Below, in pieces: positions 62,291-64,000 of a DNA stretch of 64,000 nucleotides; the first letter of the stretch is position 1; the number at the start of each line of letters is the position of its first letter. The notes under the pieces are model-generated. The model was not told where the DNA came from. It searched no databases and saw only the letters and a list, made by a program, of their open reading frames with translations. Location: contig NZ_PUEJ01000002.1 of NCBI RefSeq assembly GCF_002982075.1, forward strand, positions 62,001-126,000, given 5' to 3'. Source of the DNA: Labrys okinawensis (GTDB lineage: Bacteria > Pseudomonadota > Alphaproteobacteria > Rhizobiales > Labraceae). Position numbers and translations under genes: made by a program.

Positions 62291-62371
62291 GGTGTGCCGA
62301 TCTCCAGATCGGCATCTTCTCTGCCGGCGATTGCATCGTTTCAAGCATGACGATCTGGAGATCGGCACACC
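62291..62371. repeat. Palindromic element, family B-like, copy 3
   Basis: Perfect 21-base inverted arms at 62291-62311 and 62351-62371 contain the inner palindrome CGATCTCCAGATCG. The core reads TCTGCCGGCGATTGCATCG. Size and layout match the elements at 16556 and 20445 although the arms differ. It lies between the convergent AI-2E transporter and puuE genes. Confidence 0.8.
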
Positions 62372-62380
62372 TGCCCCCCC

Positions 62381-63811
62381 TCAGCCCGGCAGCATGTCCT
62401 TCAGGCGCAGGCGGGCGATCTCGCCGATCTGCTTGACGGCCTCGGCGAATTCCTGGGTCCGGTCATGCTGCAGGCGTCGCTCGAAGGCAGCGATGATCTC
62501 GGCCTTGCTTCGCCCCTTGATCGCCATGATGAACAGGAAGCCGAACCGGGCCTTATAGGCGTCGTTGAGCTCGGTGAATTGCTGGAGTTCGGCGGGGGTG
62601 AGGCGATCGAGGCCGGCGGAGGCCTGCTCCGAGGTCGATTCGGCGGTCAGCATCTTGGCCTGTGCCAGTTTTCCGGCAAGGTCGGGGTGCGCCATGATCA
62701 AGGCGAGCTTGGCCTCGTCGGATGCCGACAGCAGCACCTTCATCATGGCCGCGTGCAAGCCTTCGGCCGTGTCCTCGGCCGGCGTCAGCCCCTTGTCATA
62801 GGCGCCTTCCGCCACCCAGGGGGAATGCTCGAACACGCCGCCGAAACGCTCGACGAACAAGGCGCGATTGAGACGCGTCGGCACATAGCCTCCTTCCGGC
62901 GGATGCTGGCGGATCCAGTGGCGGGCGACGTCGAGGCGGGTGGCGAACCAGACATCGGCATGGCCGCGGGCGTAGTCGAGGAAGCGGGCGAGCGCGGCGG
63001 CGCGGCCGGGCCGCCCGACTAGGCGGCAATGCAGGCCGATCGACATCATCGCCGGCTGCTCGCCGCCCTCGGCATAGAGCGTGTCGAAGCTGTCCTTGAG
63101 ATAGGCGAAGAACTGGTCACCGCTGTTGAAGCCCTGCGGCGTGGCAAAGCGCATGTCGTTGGCATCCAGCGTATAGGGCACGATCAATTGCGGGCCGCGC
63201 GGCCCTTCGACCCAATAAGGCAGCTCGTCGGCATAGGAATCGGCCGAATAGAGAAAACCGCCCTCCTCCATGGTCAATTGCAGCGTCTGCGCCGAGGTGC
63301 GGCCCTGATAGAAGCCGAGCGGCCTGGAACCGGTGACCTCGGTGTGGATGCGAATGGCTTCCTCGATATGCTCGCGTTCGCCCTCCTTGGTGTAGTCGCG
63401 ATAATCGATCCATTTCAGGCCGTGGCTGGCGATTTCCCAGCCGGCCTCGATCATGGCGGCGACGGCGCCGGGATTGCGCTGCATGGCGGTGGCGATGCCG
63501 AAGACGGTGACCGGGATCTGGCGCTCGGTGAACATCCGGTGCAGGCGCCAGAAGCCGACGCGCGAGCCATATTCGTAGATGGATTCCATGTTCATGTGGC
63601 GCTGGCCCGGCCAGGGCTGGGCGCCGACGATCTCGGACAGGAAGGCTTCCGAGGCCGCATCGCCATGCAGGATGCAGTTCTCGCCGCCTTCCTCGTAATT
63701 CACCACGAATTGCAGGCAGACCCGCGCCTTGCCGGGCCAGGCCGCCCGGGGCGGCTTGCCGCCATAGCCGATGAGGTCGCGATCATAGCGTCCTTGCGTC
63801 GTCCCGGCCAT
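62381..63811 (-). CDS. puuE: PuuE allantoinase fused to OHCU decarboxylase (UraD)
   Basis: The 476-residue protein is a fusion. Residues 1-300 are a polysaccharide-deacetylase-type cofactor-free allantoinase (PuuE: RYDRDLIGYGGKPPRAAWPG, EIASHGLKWIDYRDY, GFYQGRTSAQT). Residues 310-476 are an OHCU decarboxylase (LNRALFVERFGGVFEHSPWVAEGAYDKG, ending with the EIARLRLKDML tail). It would carry out two steps from uric acid oxidation products to allantoate. The HIU hydrolase gene directly upstream completes the route. Confidence 0.94.
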   Translation of the reverse strand: MAGTTQGRYDRDLIGYGGKPPRAAWPGKARVCLQFVVNYEEGGENCILHGDAASEAFLSEIVGAQPWPGQRHMNMESIYEYGSRVGFWRLHRMFTERQIPVTVFGIATAMQRNPGAVAAMIEAGWEIASHGLKWIDYRDYTKEGEREHIEEAIRIHTEVTGSRPLGFYQGRTSAQTLQLTMEEGGFLYSADSYADELPYWVEGPRGPQLIVPYTLDANDMRFATPQGFNSGDQFFAYLKDSFDTLYAEGGEQPAMMSIGLHCRLVGRPGRAAALARFLDYARGHADVWFATRLDVARHWIRQHPPEGGYVPTRLNRALFVERFGGVFEHSPWVAEGAYDKGLTPAEDTAEGLHAAMMKVLLSASDEAKLALIMAHPDLAGKLAQAKMLTAESTSEQASAGLDRLTPAELQQFTELNDAYKARFGFLFIMAIKGRSKAEIIAAFERRLQHDRTQEFAEAVKQIGEIARLRLKDMLPG

Positions 63812-63814
63812 CGC

Positions 63815-64000
63815 TTACGAGCCCCGATAGGTCGAATAGCTGAAGGGCGAGCAGACCAGCGGCACGTGATAGTGACCGTCCTTGTCGGCCAGCGTCACCC
63901 GCAGCGGCACGACATCGAGGAATTCGCCGGCCCCGATGGCGCCGAGACCACGGAAATAGGCGCCGACATGGAAGACGAGCTCGTAGACGCCGGGCACGAA
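63815..64000 (-). CDS. uraH: 5-Hydroxyisourate hydrolase (partial, start outside window)
   Basis: The 61 C-terminal residues of a transthyretin-like HIU hydrolase run off the window edge. [18 protein letters not shown] ends in the diagnostic YRGS tetrapeptide, and [14 protein letters not shown] is the usual upstream block. It hydrolyses 5-hydroxyisourate to OHCU, the substrate of the fused UraD domain encoded three bases downstream. Confidence 0.92.
   Translation of the reverse strand, partial: FVPGVYELVFHVGAYFRGLGAIGAGEFLDVVPLRVTLADKDGHYHVPLVCSPFSYSTYRGS

Overview
The window is GC-rich chromosomal DNA of an alphaproteobacterium, most likely of the order Hyphomicrobiales (Rhizobiales). The evidence is gene content: a PhyR/NepR/EcfG general stress response locus, a BioR-type biotin regulator with its TTATCTATAA boxes, RhaS-type and RbsABC-type sugar importers, an Ohr/OhrR pair, a PuuE-UraD fusion, and sppA-ihfB-lapA in a row. 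No rRNA, tRNA, transposase, integrase, phage gene or CRISPR array was seen. The accessory flavour comes from many palindromic intergenic repeats and one three-gene cassette.

Layout. 1-1.9 kb: NifU-type Fe-S scaffold and two small exported proteins. 2.6-9.4 kb: a LacI-regulated sugar or polyol importer with a mannitol-dehydrogenase-family enzyme; palindromic elements sit between its genes. 9.6-13.5 kb: a tightly packed three-gene cassette of a trypsin-like protease with an N-terminal effector-associated (EAD1-like) domain, a protein whose N-terminus looks like the same domain, and a membrane-anchored coiled-coil protein. This is the best candidate in the window for an undescribed (conflict or immunity-like) system. 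13.6-20.4 kb: glnD, mutS and nadE. 20.6-24.8 kb: bioR, bioY, a DUF1284 protein, hemW, and a VirJ/AcvB-like esterase with an unknown partner. 24.9-33.4 kb: small enzymes, ohr/ohrR, an ornithine-cyclodeaminase-family enzyme, lapA-ihfB-sppA, and a divergent XRE regulator/methyltransferase pair. 33.5-37.6 kb: typA, epmA and a YgjP-type metalloprotease.

37.7-48.0 kb is a deoxyhexose (L-rhamnose/L-fucose type) utilisation region. A minus-strand operon (lactonase, GntR regulator, mutarotase) diverges from a plus-strand run (aldo/keto reductase, ABC ATPase, two permeases, RhaS-type binding protein, SDR). A Gfo/Idh/MocA sugar dehydrogenase follows on the minus strand. Together they fit import, oxidation to a lactone and lactone hydrolysis, but no sugar-acid dehydratase is in the window. 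48.1-50.4 kb holds argS and a DUF2934 protein.

51.0-58.2 kb is a signalling block: a hybrid histidine kinase with a degenerate N-terminal receiver, then nepR-ecfG-sensor on the minus strand opposite phyR, and two single-domain response regulators. GGAAC-N16/17-CGTT promoters for EcfG are visible upstream of nepR and of one response regulator. The sensor coupled to ecfG keeps its phospho-acceptor His but appears to have lost the ATP-binding motifs. 58.4-64.0 kb: glgX, an AI-2E-family transporter and purine catabolism genes (PuuE-UraD fusion, start-truncated HIU hydrolase).

All functions are read from sequence motifs and recalled families; no database search was run.
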